This document shows, piece by piece, positions 26,422 through 37,002 of a DNA stretch of 64,000 nt. The DNA is from an uncultured Clostridia bacterium. GTDB lineage: Bacteria > Bacillota > Clostridia > UBA1381. Both the position numbers and the translations under genes were made by a program. The notes below the pieces were generated by a model that was given only the letters and a program-made list of their open reading frames with translations, was not told where the DNA came from and did not search any database. Where the stretch lies: positions 1 to 64,000 of the forward strand of contig CANPXG010000006.1 of NCBI GenBank assembly GCA_947585795.1. The letters run 5' to 3'. The number at the start of each line of letters is the position of its first letter. Within the stretch, counting starts at the first letter, position 1.

Positions 26422-27045
26422 TTATTCTTCGATTTGTTTGCCGCGCTTTATGATTTTTAGGCGCGTGTGTTCCTCGCGTTCCTTTTCCTCAAGCGCGTTT
26501 TGAATGTCCTTCGTGAGCGTTTCGTAAAGCGGTATCGTTATATTTTCAAGCGCGTTCGCTCGTTTTTGCGTCTTTTTAATATTCATCGCAAGACGATACA
26601 CCGCGTTCTCTATCTCCGTGAGGCGCACGGTCATTTCCTTGACCTCGTTAAAACGCATTGTTGCCTCGTCAAGCGCGGAGGACGTTGAGTAAAAGCCGTA
26701 CGCCGGTCTGTTGTCCGCGCGGCGTATTTTTACCACCGGTATCTCCACGCCCATTACGCTGCGCAAGTCGATTCTGACGCTGTTTTCAAACACGACCGAG
26801 TGGGCAAGCCCCTGTACCTTGCTTACGCCCATGATTATGTTCGCGCTCTCGAGCGCCTTGTACGCCGCGGCAAACGTTTCCTCCATCCTCGCTTCGACTT
26901 CCTTTGCCTCCTCGATGAGGTTCATCATCTCGCGAATGAGGATATTTCTCTTTTTGTCAAGCATCTCATAGCCCTGTTTTGAAAGGCGCAGAGTGTTTTT
27001 CGCCGTCATAAGATTACCCTTTGTGGGCGCTAAAACCTTTGCCAT
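26422..27045 (-). CDS. atpD: V/A-type ATPase subunit D
   Basis: A 207-residue subunit of the central rotor shaft of the V-type ATPase. It is mostly long helices at both ends (coiled-coil axle), with MAKVLAPTKGNLMTAKNTL at the N terminus as in other bacterial D subunits and VYRLAMNIKKTQKRANALEN in the C-terminal half. It is last in the operon, after subunit B, as in other bacterial V-ATPase operons. A bidirectional terminator follows. Confidence 0.95.
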   Translation of the reverse strand: MAKVLAPTKGNLMTAKNTLRLSKQGYEMLDKKRNILIREMMNLIEEAKEVEARMEETFAAAYKALESANIIMGVSKVQGLAHSVVFENSVRIDLRSVMGVEIPVVKIRRADNRPAYGFYSTSSALDEATMRFNEVKEMTVRLTEIENAVYRLAMNIKKTQKRANALENITIPLYETLTKDIQNALEEKEREEHTRLKIIKRGKQIEE

Positions 27046-27076
27046 ATCCGAAATCTCCTTTCACGCGCGCTATGAC

Positions 27077-28468
27077 TTATTCTTCCGCCATCTTGTAATA
27101 TTTTTCAAGCATTTGGTCGCTCACTCTGTCAAGCTCACTCTTGGGAAGCATACCCAAAAGCTCCCAACCGAGGTCGAGCGTGTCCTCGATGCTTCTGTTA
27201 TCGTCACGGCTCTGCGCGAGAAATTTCTCGTCAAACGCCTTGCCGAAGGCGATATACTTCTTATCCATCTCCGAAAGCTCATCCTCACCTATGACCGACG
27301 CAAGACTTTTCGCGTCCTCAACCTTTGAGTACGACGCGAAGAGCTGGTTTGAAAGGTCGGGGTGATCCTCCCTCGTAAAGCCCTCGCCTATACCGTCCTT
27401 CATAAGTCTTGACAGGGACGGGAGTATCGATACGGGCGGGTACACGCCTTTAAGGCTCAGATCCCTGCCCAAAACTATCTGTCCCTCGGTGATGTAACCC
27501 GTGAGGTCGGGTACGGGGTGTGTGATGTCGTCGTTCGGCATCGTTAAAATCGGTACCTGCGTCACGGAGCCCTTTGCGTCCTTTATGATGCCCGCGCGCT
27601 CGTAGATCGAGGCAAGGTCGGAGTAGAGGTAACCGGGGAAGCCCTTTCTCGACGGTATCTCACCCTTTGACGACGATACTTCTCTCAAAGCCTCCGCGTA
27701 GGAGGTCATGTCCGTAAGTATTACGAGCACGTGCATATCGTGCTTGAACGCAAGGTATTCCGCCGCCGTAAGCGCGCAGCGCGGTGTTATTATTCGTTCT
27801 ACGACGGGATCGTTTGAAAGGTTTAAAAACATTACGACCTTGCCGAGCACGCCGCTTTCCTCGAACGATTTTTTGAAGTAGTTCGCCACGTCGTGCTTTA
27901 CGCCCATCGCCGCGAAAACTATCGCGAAGCTGTCGCCGTTTTCGTCGCCGCTGTCAACAACCTTCGCCTGGCGCGCGATCTGCATCGCAAGCTCGTCGTG
28001 CGGCATACCGTCACCGGAGAAAATGGGCAACTTCTGTCCGCGTATAAGCGTCGCAAGACAGTCTATCGAGGAGATACCCGTTTGTATGAAGTTGTTGGGG
28101 TATTCTCTCGAAACGGGGTTTATCGGCTGTCCGTTCACGTCGCGTACCTCGTCGGCAAAATAGTCGCCCAAGCCGTCTATCGGTCTGCCTATGCCGTCAA
28201 GCGTTCTGCCAAGCATTTCCTTCGACAGCGGCAGACGCATCGGCTCACCCATGAATTTTGTTTTCGTATTCGTAAGCGACAGGTTTGAAGTGCCTTCAAA
28301 AACCTGTATGACCGCTTTGTCGCCGGAAATTTCGATGACGCGTCCTATGCGTTTTTCGCCGCTGTCCAGCGTCACCGTTACCATTTCCTCGTAAAATGTG
28401 TCGTCAACGCCGTCTATGACAGCCAAAGGTCCTTGAATATTATTAAGTCCCATATATTCTATAGCCAT
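27077..28468 (-). CDS. atpB: V/A-type ATPase subunit B
   Basis: The non-catalytic nucleotide-binding subunit of the V1 head, 463 residues. It shows [14 protein letters not shown], where the Walker A of subunit A is lost, and the family signature [20 protein letters not shown] followed by GQIVLGRDL. It pairs with subunit A in the hexamer. GGAGG precedes the ATG; 21 bases separate it from subunit A. Confidence 0.97.
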   Translation of the reverse strand: MAIEYMGLNNIQGPLAVIDGVDDTFYEEMVTVTLDSGEKRIGRVIEISGDKAVIQVFEGTSNLSLTNTKTKFMGEPMRLPLSKEMLGRTLDGIGRPIDGLGDYFADEVRDVNGQPINPVSREYPNNFIQTGISSIDCLATLIRGQKLPIFSGDGMPHDELAMQIARQAKVVDSGDENGDSFAIVFAAMGVKHDVANYFKKSFEESGVLGKVVMFLNLSNDPVVERIITPRCALTAAEYLAFKHDMHVLVILTDMTSYAEALREVSSSKGEIPSRKGFPGYLYSDLASIYERAGIIKDAKGSVTQVPILTMPNDDITHPVPDLTGYITEGQIVLGRDLSLKGVYPPVSILPSLSRLMKDGIGEGFTREDHPDLSNQLFASYSKVEDAKSLASVIGEDELSEMDKKYIAFGKAFDEKFLAQSRDDNRSIEDTLDLGWELLGMLPKSELDRVSDQMLEKYYKMAEE

Positions 28469-28489
28469 AATAGTCCTCCATTCCGCTGT

Positions 28490-30262
28490 CTATTCCACGC
28501 GTTCAAATATTATCTTGTCAAAGGTTTGATTGATTTTGTCCTCAAGTGCCTTGAACGGAGCGTCTATATTTTCGTTGCCGATACTGTACTTAATTCTGAT
28601 TATGTCGTCGGCAATGCCGCTTTCGCTCACCTTTGACAACACTATTCCCTTATCGACGCACTGTCTGATACGTTTGTCGAACAGCAATATTACGTCCATC
28701 ATTCTGTTCTGTTTCTCGAGAGGAACGTAGGTGTCGTCCTTGTGGAACGCGTTCTGCTGTAAAAATCCGGTTCTTATCGCGCGCGCGACTTCAAGCGTCG
28801 CTTTCTGACTGTCCGGCAGAACGTCCGCGCCGATAAGCTTTACTATCTCCATGAGGCTGCTTTCCTCCTGCAGAATAGCCATTATGCGGTTACGCTTCTC
28901 CATGAAATTATGCGCGACGTTCATCTTGTACCAGTCGTCAAGCTCGTCAATATACTCGCTGTAGCTTGTGAGCCACTGTATCGCGGGGTAGTGGCGCGCG
29001 TAAGCAAGGCTCTTGTCAAGCGCCCAGAAACAGCGTATAAAACGCTTTGTGTTCTGTGTTACGGGCTCGGAAAAGTCGCCGCCCTGCGGCGATACCGCGC
29101 CGATTATGGATACCGAGCCTTCGCTGCCGTTAAGGTTCGTCACGTAGCCGGCTCTTTCGTAAAACTGTGAAAGTCTTGACGCGAGGTAGGCGGGAAAGCC
29201 TTCCTCGGCGGGCATTTCCTCAAGTCTGCCTGAGATCTCGCGCAAGGCTTCAGCCCATCTCGATGTGGAGTCCGCCATAAGCGCCACGTCGTAACCCATG
29301 TCACGGTAATATTCCGCAAGCGTTACGCCCGTGTAAATACTCGCCTCACGTGCCGCAACGGGCATGTTTGACGTGTTCGCGATAAGCACAGTTCTGTCGA
29401 GCAGCGGACGCTGCGATTTCGGGTCGATAAGCTCCGAAAATTCGTCCAGTACCTGCGTCATTTCGTTGCCGCGCTCACCGCAGCCGATGTACACGATTAT
29501 GTCCGCGTCGCACCACTTCGCAAGCTGATGCTGCGTCATGGTCTTGCCCGTGCCGAAACCGCCCGGTATTGCCGCCGCGCCGCCCTTAGCAAGCGGGAAC
29601 ATCGCGTCTATAACTCGCTGTCCCGTTACAAGCGGTCTTGAAATGCTTTGACGCTCGCTGTAGGGACGCGCTTTTTTTATAGGCCATTTTTGCTTTATCG
29701 TAACGTCCGTAACTCCCTCGCCCGATTTGACCTTGGCGATGACGTCCGAAATTTTGTATCCGCCGCTGTCTGCTATCCAGTCTATGGTGCCGTTTACTCC
29801 GGGCGGTATCATTATTCTGTGCTCGATGAGGTTCGTTTCCTGCGTGACGGCGATCACCTCGCCGCCCGTTACATAGTCGCCCGCCTTGGCTTTGACGGTG
29901 ACGTTCCACATTTTTTCCTCGTCGAGATTGCTTACTTTCAGTCCGCGCTCGACAAACGCGCCGGAAAGATTGCGTATGTCCTTAAGCGGTCTTTCTATAC
30001 CGTCGAATATGTTGGAGATTATGCCGGGCGCCAGTGTGATCGACAGCGGTCCGCCCGTGCCTACCACGCTTTCACCCTTTTTAAGTCCCGTTGTTTCCTC
30101 GTAAACCTGTACTATCGTCGTGTCACGCGTTACGCCTATTACCTCACCTATAAGCTCCTCGTTTCCCACGTATACCATTTCCTGCATCTCAAAGGCGTCG
30201 GAGCCTTTTACTGTGACAACGGGACCGTTTATTCCGAATATCCGACCTTCTGTATTCGCCAT
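28490..30262 (-). CDS. atpA: V/A-type ATPase catalytic subunit A
   Basis: The catalytic ATP-hydrolysing or -synthesising subunit, 590 residues. Walker [18 protein letters not shown] lies at about residue 235; the long bulge domain before it (about 115-190) distinguishes it from F-type beta. Further motifs are [13 protein letters not shown] and [20 protein letters not shown]. The gene lies in mid-operon, 33 bases after the subunit E gene. The ion (proton or sodium) cannot be decided from this subunit. Confidence 0.97.
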   Translation of the reverse strand: MANTEGRIFGINGPVVTVKGSDAFEMQEMVYVGNEELIGEVIGVTRDTTIVQVYEETTGLKKGESVVGTGGPLSITLAPGIISNIFDGIERPLKDIRNLSGAFVERGLKVSNLDEEKMWNVTVKAKAGDYVTGGEVIAVTQETNLIEHRIMIPPGVNGTIDWIADSGGYKISDVIAKVKSGEGVTDVTIKQKWPIKKARPYSERQSISRPLVTGQRVIDAMFPLAKGGAAAIPGGFGTGKTMTQHQLAKWCDADIIVYIGCGERGNEMTQVLDEFSELIDPKSQRPLLDRTVLIANTSNMPVAAREASIYTGVTLAEYYRDMGYDVALMADSTSRWAEALREISGRLEEMPAEEGFPAYLASRLSQFYERAGYVTNLNGSEGSVSIIGAVSPQGGDFSEPVTQNTKRFIRCFWALDKSLAYARHYPAIQWLTSYSEYIDELDDWYKMNVAHNFMEKRNRIMAILQEESSLMEIVKLIGADVLPDSQKATLEVARAIRTGFLQQNAFHKDDTYVPLEKQNRMMDVILLFDKRIRQCVDKGIVLSKVSESGIADDIIRIKYSIGNENIDAPFKALEDKINQTFDKIIFERVE

Positions 30263-30295
30263 GTGCGCTCATTCCTTTCCTTTATATCGGTATTC

Positions 30296-30904
30296 TCAGC
30301 TTAAAGCCAGTCCGCTGCTTTGCAAAAATACCTGCTTTTGCTCCGCAAGCATCTCCTTAAACGAATAATCGACAGCTACCTTCCTGTCAGTATTCAAAAC
30401 CTTCGCGCCGCCGATAAAATCGTGCTCGGGCGACGCTTCGACGTTAAGGCGCGCCGTGTCCGACAAACTCTCGATTTTTTCCTTAAAGCCGAGGTCGTCG
30501 GACGATATATAAACCGTCTTTGAACCCTTGCCTACCTCCGTAAGCGCGTTCTCTATTTTACCGAGAAGCCATTTTTCGTATTCGCCGCTTTGGGTGAACT
30601 TTACAAGCTCCTCCTTCGCGCCGCGCATAACGTCCTCGATTATTTCCTCACGCTTCATTATAAGCTTCTTCTTTGAGTCTATCTCCGCGTGCAGCACGCG
30701 CTCGTTCGCGTCCTTACGCGCGTCCTGTATGGTATGCTGTATGTTGTCATACGCGTTTTGCAAAAGCTCGTTTTCCTTTTCGTCTATCCTCTCGGCGTAC
30801 TCCTTTTCAACATCCTCTATAAGCTTCTCCCTCTTCGCTGTCGCGTCCTTTAAAACGAGCGACGTGAATATATTAAGCTTTTCCGTTAAGTTATTACTCT
30901 CCAA
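30296..30904 (-). CDS. atpE: V/A-type ATPase subunit E (peripheral stalk)
   Basis: A 202-residue peripheral-stalk subunit: an N-terminal long charged helix (about residues 5-95, rich in Lys/Glu and ending near MKREEIIEDVMRGAKEEL), then a small globular domain that meets the head. The ATG at 30910 is two bases from GGAGG; the TTG at 30904, eight bases away, is the likelier start. It lies between subunits F and A in this operon. Confidence 0.88.
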   Translation of the reverse strand: MESNNLTEKLNIFTSLVLKDATAKREKLIEDVEKEYAERIDEKENELLQNAYDNIQHTIQDARKDANERVLHAEIDSKKKLIMKREEIIEDVMRGAKEELVKFTQSGEYEKWLLGKIENALTEVGKGSKTVYISSDDLGFKEKIESLSDTARLNVEASPEHDFIGGAKVLNTDRKVAVDYSFKEMLAEQKQVFLQSSGLALS

Positions 30905-30917
30905 TGTCATTACCTCC

Positions 30918-31226
30918 CTACAGCTTAAGTCCTATAGATTCTCGGACCATGCTGTTTATGCTTTCCGCTATGTCACGGCTGCCGTGACGGTCGGGTATTT
31001 CGATTATAAGCGGCGTGTGCAGCGTGAGCTTCAAATTGTTAAGGTAGTCCTTTACCGTGGCAGCCGCCTTTTCCGTGTATATAAGAATACCAAGCTCCGC
31101 GTCCGCGACAGCTTTTTCGGTATGAGCGATAATTTCCTCGCTCTCGTGCGCCACGCAGCCGTCTATGCCGGCAAGACGCATACCGATAAGCGTGTCGATA
31201 TTGTCGCTGATAAGATACATTTTCAT
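30918..31226 (-). CDS. atpF: V/A-type ATPase subunit F
   Basis: A 102-residue rotor-associated subunit with a CheY-like fold. It starts MYLISDNIDTLIGMRLAGI, with AELGILIYTEKAAATVKDYL in the middle and PLIIEIPDRHGS near the C terminus, as in other F subunits. It modulates coupling of the shaft. It is 15 bases after subunit K. Confidence 0.93.
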   Translation of the reverse strand: MKMYLISDNIDTLIGMRLAGIDGCVAHESEEIIAHTEKAVADAELGILIYTEKAAATVKDYLNNLKLTLHTPLIIEIPDRHGSRDIAESINSMVRESIGLKL

Positions 31227-31241
31227 CGTTTTGCTCCCGCC

Positions 31242-31664
31242 TTACGCGTTCAAAATCATAAATGAAATTACAAGACCGTAAAGCGCGATACCTTCGGCAA
31301 GTGCGACGAATATAAGCGTTTTACCCATGATTTTCTCGTTTTCGCTCATCGCACCGATAGCCGCCGACGCTGCCGACGATACGGCGATACCGCCGCCCAC
31401 GCCGCTAAGTCCGGTCGAAAGCGCCGCGCCGATAAACTTAAGTCCCTCACCCACGGTAAGACCTGCTTCCTCACCCGCGGCAAGCGCGCTCACGCCGCCG
31501 CCAAGCATGCATATCATGCCTACACCTATCACGGAGAAGAATGAGATCGCGTTCATCAAAAGGCACTCCTTGCCCTTTCTCTTACCCGTTCCGTAGTACA
31601 TAACTATCGGAACGATAACCGTCAAAGCTACCAAAGCCATCAAAATTGTCATTACTGTGTTCAT
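31242..31664 (-). CDS. atpK: V/A-type ATPase membrane rotor proteolipid (subunit K)
   Basis: A 140-residue proteolipid of four helices in two hairpins that forms the ion-carrying ring. The second hairpin has the ion-binding carboxylate in FVALAEGIALYGLVISFM. The first hairpin, with VIGVGMICMLGGG, lacks an acidic residue, as in duplicated V-type K subunits. The Glu is followed by Gly, not Thr or Ser, so a sodium-binding assignment is not supported by inspection. GGAGG precedes the ATG. Confidence 0.93.
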   Translation of the reverse strand: MNTVMTILMALVALTVIVPIVMYYGTGKRKGKECLLMNAISFFSVIGVGMICMLGGGVSALAAGEEAGLTVGEGLKFIGAALSTGLSGVGGGIAVSSAASAAIGAMSENEKIMGKTLIFVALAEGIALYGLVISFMILNA

Positions 31665-31689
31665 GTTTAATTACCTCCAAATTGCATTT

Positions 31690-33588
31690 TTATTCATCTT
31701 TTATCGAAACGAACTCTTTACCGCGTCCCGAGAAGTAACGCGAGAACATTTCGTAATATTCCAAACGAAGCACCTGTATCGCGACGATAAGTCCCTCGAG
31801 TACCATTACTATGGCGTTGCCGACAACGGTCACTATCGCGCCGCCCACGCCGCCGCCCGAAGCGAGCGACGATACCGCCATCATCATGCCGACGTGGATA
31901 ACGGCAAACGCGCCTATTCTCAGGAACGATATTGTGTTCGTGCAGAAGCTCAGTATTACCTCAAACAGCTCAAAAAAGCTTTCCACAAAGAACATTCCGC
32001 CCGACGGGAACAAATTTTTCTTTCCCTCGATAAGCCGTGTCAGCGGCTCGGACAAGTACATCGCAAGAAGCGAAAGTATGAGCATCACCGCGAATACAAA
32101 GCCCGGAATTTTAAGTCCCGCGAGCATGTTCACCGCGAACAGCACCACGGTAATGTAAAACAGCGCGCCCGCGGCTCCGTTATGTCCGAACAGCGCCTCA
32201 CCTATGTTTTTCGCCTTTATCATGTTTATAATGTTAAGCGCTATACCCATGATTATCGTAATTCCGCCCATACATACCGTACCGATAAGCAGCGGCATTA
32301 TGTTTTCCATAGGCTTGATCGTGGTTATTCCGAAAAGCTTCGGTATTATTTCCTCGTTTCCGAAGAAGCTGCCGTATATAAATCCGCTTATAATTCCCGC
32401 TACGCCGACCATACCGATAATACCGCCGAGGTCCCATTTCCTGACCTTGTAGACCACAAATCCCGCGATCGCGAGTATAAGGCTCTGACCGACATCGCCG
32501 AACATTATTCCGAAAAACAGTATATACGTTATCGCGAGTATCGGCGTGGGATCTATCTCGTTATAGCTGGGAAGTCCGTACATCTTGACAAACATCTCAA
32601 ACGGTTTGAATACGCGGTTGTTTTTAAGCTTCGTCGGCGGCTGTATGTTCTTGACGTTCTCCGCGTCCTCAATGTAGAACATTACAACGTCGTCGGACGC
32701 GTTTATCTCCTTTTCAAGTGCGCGCGCGTCCTTTTCCTCCATCCAGCCCACAACGTAGAAAAACATGTCGCCGTGCACCGCGTTACGGCGTATTTGTGAG
32801 AAGCGGCAGCGCTTTTGTGCGAGGTTGTATATGCCGCTTAACGTGTCCGTGGCGCTCGAAAGCATGTCGGACGTTTTTTTACTGTTTTCCTCAAGCTGCG
32901 CTTTTAAGCCGCGGTTCTCGTTTTCGAGCCGCTTCTTTATCTCAAGCGGTGTACCGGTCTGTACGGTTGAAATTTCCACCGTTTCAAAGTAGAGGGAATT
33001 AAAAACCTCGTCTATTTTGTTTTCCTTTAAAAGCGGTGAGAAGTAAAAACCCCATATGTCCGACGCGTCCTCACTTGTTGGCACGAAAAACGCCTCAATG
33101 TCGTTAAGGTACGTCACAAGCGTCTTGTAACCCGCCTTCGGTATTCGACCGAATTTACAATGTATAAATTCCATCTTGAAAAGCTTCGACAAGTCCGCCT
33201 CCACCGAGGTCATAAGGCTCATCTGACCGATCATCTCGTCATTCGCGCTGATTTTTCCGTTAAGCTCCTCGTCACGCCGGCGCTCGTTTTCAATGTCGGC
33301 GTTTACTTTATTCAAAAAATCACGCATATCGTCCGGTGTCATACTTTCCGGAGCGAGCTTGTTTTTGTCCGCGCTGCGGTTTGCAAGGCGCAGAATGTTC
33401 AGCGCGGATTTCGCGATTTCATCGTACTCGTTATCGTCTTCAAAACCCGTGATCCTGCCGCTGTTCGTAATGACGGACATCGCGTTTTCAAGATGAATAT
33501 CCCTGCCGTACACATACTTTTCCACGATGCGGTCAAACTCGTTTATCTGTCCCGCGACTGTGACGGCTTTCATCTTCGTTATAGCCAT
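31690..33588 (-). CDS. atpI: V/A-type ATPase subunit I (stator a-subunit)
   Basis: The 632-residue stator subunit containing the ion half-channels. The first about 330 residues are a soluble arm with long helices; about seven or eight membrane helices follow. Landmarks are ITYILFFGIMFGDVGQSLIL and, near the C terminus, FCTNTISFLRIGAFAVIH with the essential Arg that faces the ring glutamate. It lies between subunits C and K. Confidence 0.95.
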   Translation of the reverse strand: MAITKMKAVTVAGQINEFDRIVEKYVYGRDIHLENAMSVITNSGRITGFEDDNEYDEIAKSALNILRLANRSADKNKLAPESMTPDDMRDFLNKVNADIENERRRDEELNGKISANDEMIGQMSLMTSVEADLSKLFKMEFIHCKFGRIPKAGYKTLVTYLNDIEAFFVPTSEDASDIWGFYFSPLLKENKIDEVFNSLYFETVEISTVQTGTPLEIKKRLENENRGLKAQLEENSKKTSDMLSSATDTLSGIYNLAQKRCRFSQIRRNAVHGDMFFYVVGWMEEKDARALEKEINASDDVVMFYIEDAENVKNIQPPTKLKNNRVFKPFEMFVKMYGLPSYNEIDPTPILAITYILFFGIMFGDVGQSLILAIAGFVVYKVRKWDLGGIIGMVGVAGIISGFIYGSFFGNEEIIPKLFGITTIKPMENIMPLLIGTVCMGGITIIMGIALNIINMIKAKNIGEALFGHNGAAGALFYITVVLFAVNMLAGLKIPGFVFAVMLILSLLAMYLSEPLTRLIEGKKNLFPSGGMFFVESFFELFEVILSFCTNTISFLRIGAFAVIHVGMMMAVSSLASGGGVGGAIVTVVGNAIVMVLEGLIVAIQVLRLEYYEMFSRYFSGRGKEFVSIKDE

Positions 33589-33603
33589 TTTTTACCTCCT
33601 CCG

Positions 33604-34647
33604 CTAAATGCCCACGTGACCGCGGATATAGTCAGCGTTCAGGCTGTATCTTATACCCTCGATTATGGTGGTAATATTGTTAAGCTCTACCTCTTTTAAG
33701 TAGAGGTAAGCGTATATCGCGACCATAGATTGGCTGTGGCCCACAAATATGTTCTTTGACAGCCGATTGTATATGGCTCTGTAGTTTTCCTCGGGAAAAC
33801 GGTCGCCCTCGCACCCCTCGAACAAATCTCCGTAGCGGGTGGAAGTCCTTACGAGCTCGACAAATTTTTCCGCGCTCTCCGTTCTCACGAGCTGTTTTAT
33901 TACGTCGCCCGAAAGTGCGTATCGGACGGGAAGCAAATAGGTGAAAATTATCTCACTCGGGAAGTTAAAGTACTTCTTGCCTCGGTATATCCAAATCAGG
34001 TTGAGCATATCCGTTTTACTGCCCTCGAGTTTATGGAAAAGCTTTTTCTGCTCGTCGTCCAAATTTCTGTTTATCGCGCGCCATATGCTTTCGCAGCAGT
34101 ACGAGTCGAGCATCATTCCTATTGAAAAGAAGTCCGCTTCAAGGCTTTGGGCGCGTTTTAACGTTTCCGCATACGGCGTGTCGGCGCACGCTTCTATACA
34201 GTCGGACAAGGAGCGCGCGTTATTCATTATCTCACGGTTTATCTTCGTATGCGTTTCAAAAAACGCCTCGAACCTGCCTTGGTTCACCTCGTCGCTGCTG
34301 CGCGCCTCGTGCGTGTATATATACTGTATCTCGCGCTTTAAAAAGTCTATCTCGTAGCGCATAAACCAAAATTCCAGCATGGCGCGCTTGGAGCCGTCAA
34401 CGAAGTTGTAAAGGCTCGCGTACTCGTCCATGAGGTTCTGTTCCAAAAGCAGCTCCATCTGACCGCGGTGTATGCTGCGCTCGTTCACCTCGGCAAGCAC
34501 GCCGCCGTAACCGGCGGTGGATTTTAGGTAGGCGCATATGTCGGTCACGCTTTTTTTCGCAAGCAGTTCCTCGTAGTCGTTACGCGTCAAAAACCTTGCG
34601 TGCATCGCCTTGAGCTTCGCGGCGACGGCACTGTATTCGGCACTCAT
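33604..34647 (-). CDS. atpC: V/A-type ATPase subunit C (d-like socket)
   Basis: A 347-residue soluble, all-helical subunit that joins the rotor ring and central shaft. It shows KLKAMHARFLTRNDYEELL at the N terminus and IWIYRGKKYF in the middle, plus Arg- and Tyr-rich helices typical of this family (sometimes named AC39 or d). It is second in the operon, 16 bases after the stalk subunit gene. Confidence 0.93.
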   Translation of the reverse strand: MSAEYSAVAAKLKAMHARFLTRNDYEELLAKKSVTDICAYLKSTAGYGGVLAEVNERSIHRGQMELLLEQNLMDEYASLYNFVDGSKRAMLEFWFMRYEIDFLKREIQYIYTHEARSSDEVNQGRFEAFFETHTKINREIMNNARSLSDCIEACADTPYAETLKRAQSLEADFFSIGMMLDSYCCESIWRAINRNLDDEQKKLFHKLEGSKTDMLNLIWIYRGKKYFNFPSEIIFTYLLPVRYALSGDVIKQLVRTESAEKFVELVRTSTRYGDLFEGCEGDRFPEENYRAIYNRLSKNIFVGHSQSMVAIYAYLYLKEVELNNITTIIEGIRYSLNADYIRGHVGI

Positions 34648-34663
34648 TACGCAATCACCTTCT

Positions 34664-34975
34664 CTATCTGCCTATTATGTCCGAAACGATGTTTTTAACC
34701 CATTTGTCCTTGTTGCTCTCGTACTTTTCACTAAGCTCGGACAGATGTTTTTCGGTATCGGCATTTATCTGCTCTATCTTTTTATCCGCTTCCTCTTCCT
34801 CGATGTGCTTTACGGTAACGTTCTTTTCCTCTACCTTTTTTTCAATATCCTCGCGCAGCTTCTGTGATTCGCTCTTTACGCGATTGTCAAGCTCCATATC
34901 GGCTTTTTTCGCGTCGCGGATAACCTCCTGCGCTCTGTCCTCAATGTCGATTATTTTCATGATCAAGTCTTCCAT
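34664..34975 (-). CDS. V/A-type ATPase peripheral stalk subunit G/H
   Basis: A 103-residue, almost wholly helical charged protein with long heptad-like stretches (DRAQEVIRDAKKADMELDN and later). Its size, charge and position at the head of the operon match the G/H subunit that pairs with E in the peripheral stalk. GGAG lies 11 bases before the ATG. It is probably the first gene of the transcript, preceded by a repeat element and no clearly readable promoter. Confidence 0.8.
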   Translation of the reverse strand: MEDLIMKIIDIEDRAQEVIRDAKKADMELDNRVKSESQKLREDIEKKVEEKNVTVKHIEEEEADKKIEQINADTEKHLSELSEKYESNKDKWVKNIVSDIIGR

Positions 34976-35041
34976 TATGAAAGCATCTCCTTTTTTTGTG
35001 GGTGGTTGTTACCGCCCATACGATGGTTATATATTGTCTAC

Positions 35042-35301
35042 GGGCGGATAATATCCGCCCCTACAGTGAGGCTCCCCTTACTACGGCGTTTGTTCGCAAG
35101 CGAACACGCCTACCACACGCAAGCGTGTGGCTCCCCTTGAGGGGAGCTGTCACACGTAGTGTGACTGAGAGGTGGTTTTGTTTTATTGCCACCTCTCCGT
35201 CATCGCTTCGCGATGCCACCTCTCCTCAAGTGAACAGCACGCTCCGCGTGTTGTAGGCGTGTTGCGTAGCAACAAACGCCGTAGCAAAGGAGAGGCTCAC
35301 G
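35042..35301. repeat. composite palindromic foldback (MITE-like) repeat
   Basis: A 260-base, gene-free element. It begins with a 25-base unit (35042-35066, centred on GGCGGATAATATCCGCC) that recurs exactly at 37031-37055. Next come imperfect terminal inverted repeats: GTGAGGCTCCCCTT at 35067 against AAGGAGAGGCTCAC ending at 35301, each continuing for about 60 bases (CTACGGCGTTTGTT, ACACGCCTAC). Inside is a chain of small hairpins (GTTCGCAAGCGAAC, CACACGCAAGCGTGTG, CATCGCTTCGCGATG). No transposase gene is present. It separates PFL (35336) from the V-ATPase operon start and makes up most of the 360-base gap. Confidence 0.75.
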
Positions 35302-35335
35302 AGATGCGCCGCCCACCATAAGGTGAACGAGACCC

Positions 35336-36703
35336 TTAATTTTTCAAGCTCTGCAGCGGTGCGGGGATACGTCCGCCGCGGTTTATAAATTCCTCGCTCG
35401 AATACCGTTTCACCGGCATTACCGGTCCCGTACCGAGCAGTCCGCCGAACTCCACGACGTCGCCCTCTTTTTTACCGGGCGCGGGTATTACTCTTACAGC
35501 CGTCGTTTTGGAGTTTACCATGCCTATCGCCGCCTCGTCGGCGATTATCGCCGATATTGTCGCGGCGGACGTGTCGCCGGGAATGACTATCATGTCAAGT
35601 CCCACAGAGCATACGCACGTCATGGCTTCAAGCTTTTCGATCGTGAGCGCGCCTTCCTTTGCCGCGCTTATCATGCCCGCGTCTTCGCTCACCGGTATAA
35701 ACGCGCCCGACAGTCCGCCGACGTAGCCGGACGCCATTACGCCGCCCTTTTTGACCGCGTCGTTTAGGAGCGCGAGCGCGGCTGTCGTACCGTGGGTGCC
35801 GCATTTTTCAAGTCCCATTTCCTCTAATATATACGCGACGCTGTCGCCTACAGCCGGAGTCGGCGCGAGCGACAAGTCCACTATTCCGAACGGTACGCCC
35901 AAGCGCTTCGACCCTTCCTGCGCCACAAGCTGTCCCATACGCGTGATTTTGAACGCGGTCTTTTTGACCGTTTCGGCTACCACGCCAAACGGCTCGCCTT
36001 TTACCGTTTCAAGCGCGCATTTCACAACGCCCGGTCCCGAAACGCCGACGTTTATCACACATTCGCCCTCTCCCTCGCCGAGGAACGCGCCCGCCATGAA
36101 CGGATTGTCCTCGACGGCGTTGCAGAACACGACGAGCTTCGCGCACGCGAAGCCTTGCGTGTCGGCTGTCTTTAGAGCCGCCTCCTTCACGGTTTCGCCC
36201 ATCTGCTTCACCGCGTCCATATTTATTCCGGCGCGTGTGGAGCCGACGTTGACGCTCGAGCATACGAGATCCGTTTCCGCAAGCGCGCGCGGAATCGACT
36301 TGATAAGTACCTTCTCACCTTCGGTATAGCCCTTATGCACCAGCGCGCTGTAGCCGCCGATAAAATCCACTCCGACGGTCTTTGCCGCTTTGTCCAGCGT
36401 TTTCGCTATCATGACCGCCTTTTCAACGGTCGGCTCGTCGAGCGCGTCAACGAGCGTCGCGACGGGCGTTACGGATATGCGTTTGTTTATAATGGGTATG
36501 CCGAACTGTGTTTCTATGTCGCCGCCGACCTTTACGAGGTCTTTCGCGAGCGTCGTTATCTTTTTATACACCTTGCCGCACACAACGTCTATGTCGGGTC
36601 CCGCGCAGCTTTTGAGCGATATACCCATTGTTATTGTTCTGATGTCAAGGTTTTCCTTGTCTATCATGTTTATTGTTTCTATTATTTCAAACGGATTGAT
36701 CAT
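35336..36703 (-). CDS. PFL-family (DUF711/UPF0210) protein
   Basis: A 455-residue protein of the DUF711 (PFL) family, a cytoplasmic protein of unproven function distantly related to glycyl-radical enzymes. Signatures are [20 protein letters not shown] near residue 25 and [16 protein letters not shown] in the middle, with [19 protein letters not shown] after it. GGAGG lies eight bases before the ATG. It follows an ACT-domain gene by 15 bases; this ACT-PFL pair is conserved widely, suggesting the ACT protein senses a ligand for it. Confidence 0.92.
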   Translation of the reverse strand: MINPFEIIETINMIDKENLDIRTITMGISLKSCAGPDIDVVCGKVYKKITTLAKDLVKVGGDIETQFGIPIINKRISVTPVATLVDALDEPTVEKAVMIAKTLDKAAKTVGVDFIGGYSALVHKGYTEGEKVLIKSIPRALAETDLVCSSVNVGSTRAGINMDAVKQMGETVKEAALKTADTQGFACAKLVVFCNAVEDNPFMAGAFLGEGEGECVINVGVSGPGVVKCALETVKGEPFGVVAETVKKTAFKITRMGQLVAQEGSKRLGVPFGIVDLSLAPTPAVGDSVAYILEEMGLEKCGTHGTTAALALLNDAVKKGGVMASGYVGGLSGAFIPVSEDAGMISAAKEGALTIEKLEAMTCVCSVGLDMIVIPGDTSAATISAIIADEAAIGMVNSKTTAVRVIPAPGKKEGDVVEFGGLLGTGPVMPVKRYSSEEFINRGGRIPAPLQSLKN

Positions 36704-36718
36704 AGTTAAAACCTCCGC

Positions 36719-36988
36719 TTATATTCTGTGCATAGAATCAAATATTTCTTCGCGCTGTACATGGATAGACAGATCCATATCGGTTTCTATGATATGCAGC
36801 TTGTCGGTAAGCTGCTTTACGGCAAGCTCGGAGCCCTCCAGGTCCACGAGCATTATCATAGTGAACATATCCTGCATTATCGTCTGGGATATGTCGAGTA
36901 TGTTTATGTCGTTCTCGAACAGTACGCCGCTTACGCGCGCGATTATTCCTTTTTTGTCCTTACCTACTACGGTTACAACTGCTTTCAT
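36719..36988 (-). CDS. ACT domain protein (UPF0237 type)
   Basis: An 89-residue single ACT domain, of a type that binds small ligands such as amino acids: KAVVTVVGKDKKGIIARVSG, then DINILDISQTIMQDMFTMIM. The frame runs upstream to 37129, but that part is an artefact of an inserted repeat; the ATG at 36988 follows AAAGGAG and gives a normal ACT protein. It is followed by the PFL gene. Before the insertion at 37028, its start apparently overlapped the end of rlmB by four bases. Confidence 0.9.
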   Translation of the reverse strand: MKAVVTVVGKDKKGIIARVSGVLFENDINILDISQTIMQDMFTMIMLVDLEGSELAVKQLTDKLHIIETDMDLSIHVQREEIFDSMHRI

Positions 36989-37002
36989 GCTTTTTCTCCT
37001 TT

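Noticed and set aside
31657-32799. 380-residue plus-strand frame opposite V-ATPase subunit I
   Set aside because: Composition of Arg, His and Tyr typical of antisense shadow; subunit I is certain.
34976-35335. Gene in the 360-base gap before the V-ATPase operon
   Set aside because: Only short frames in palindromic repeat sequence.
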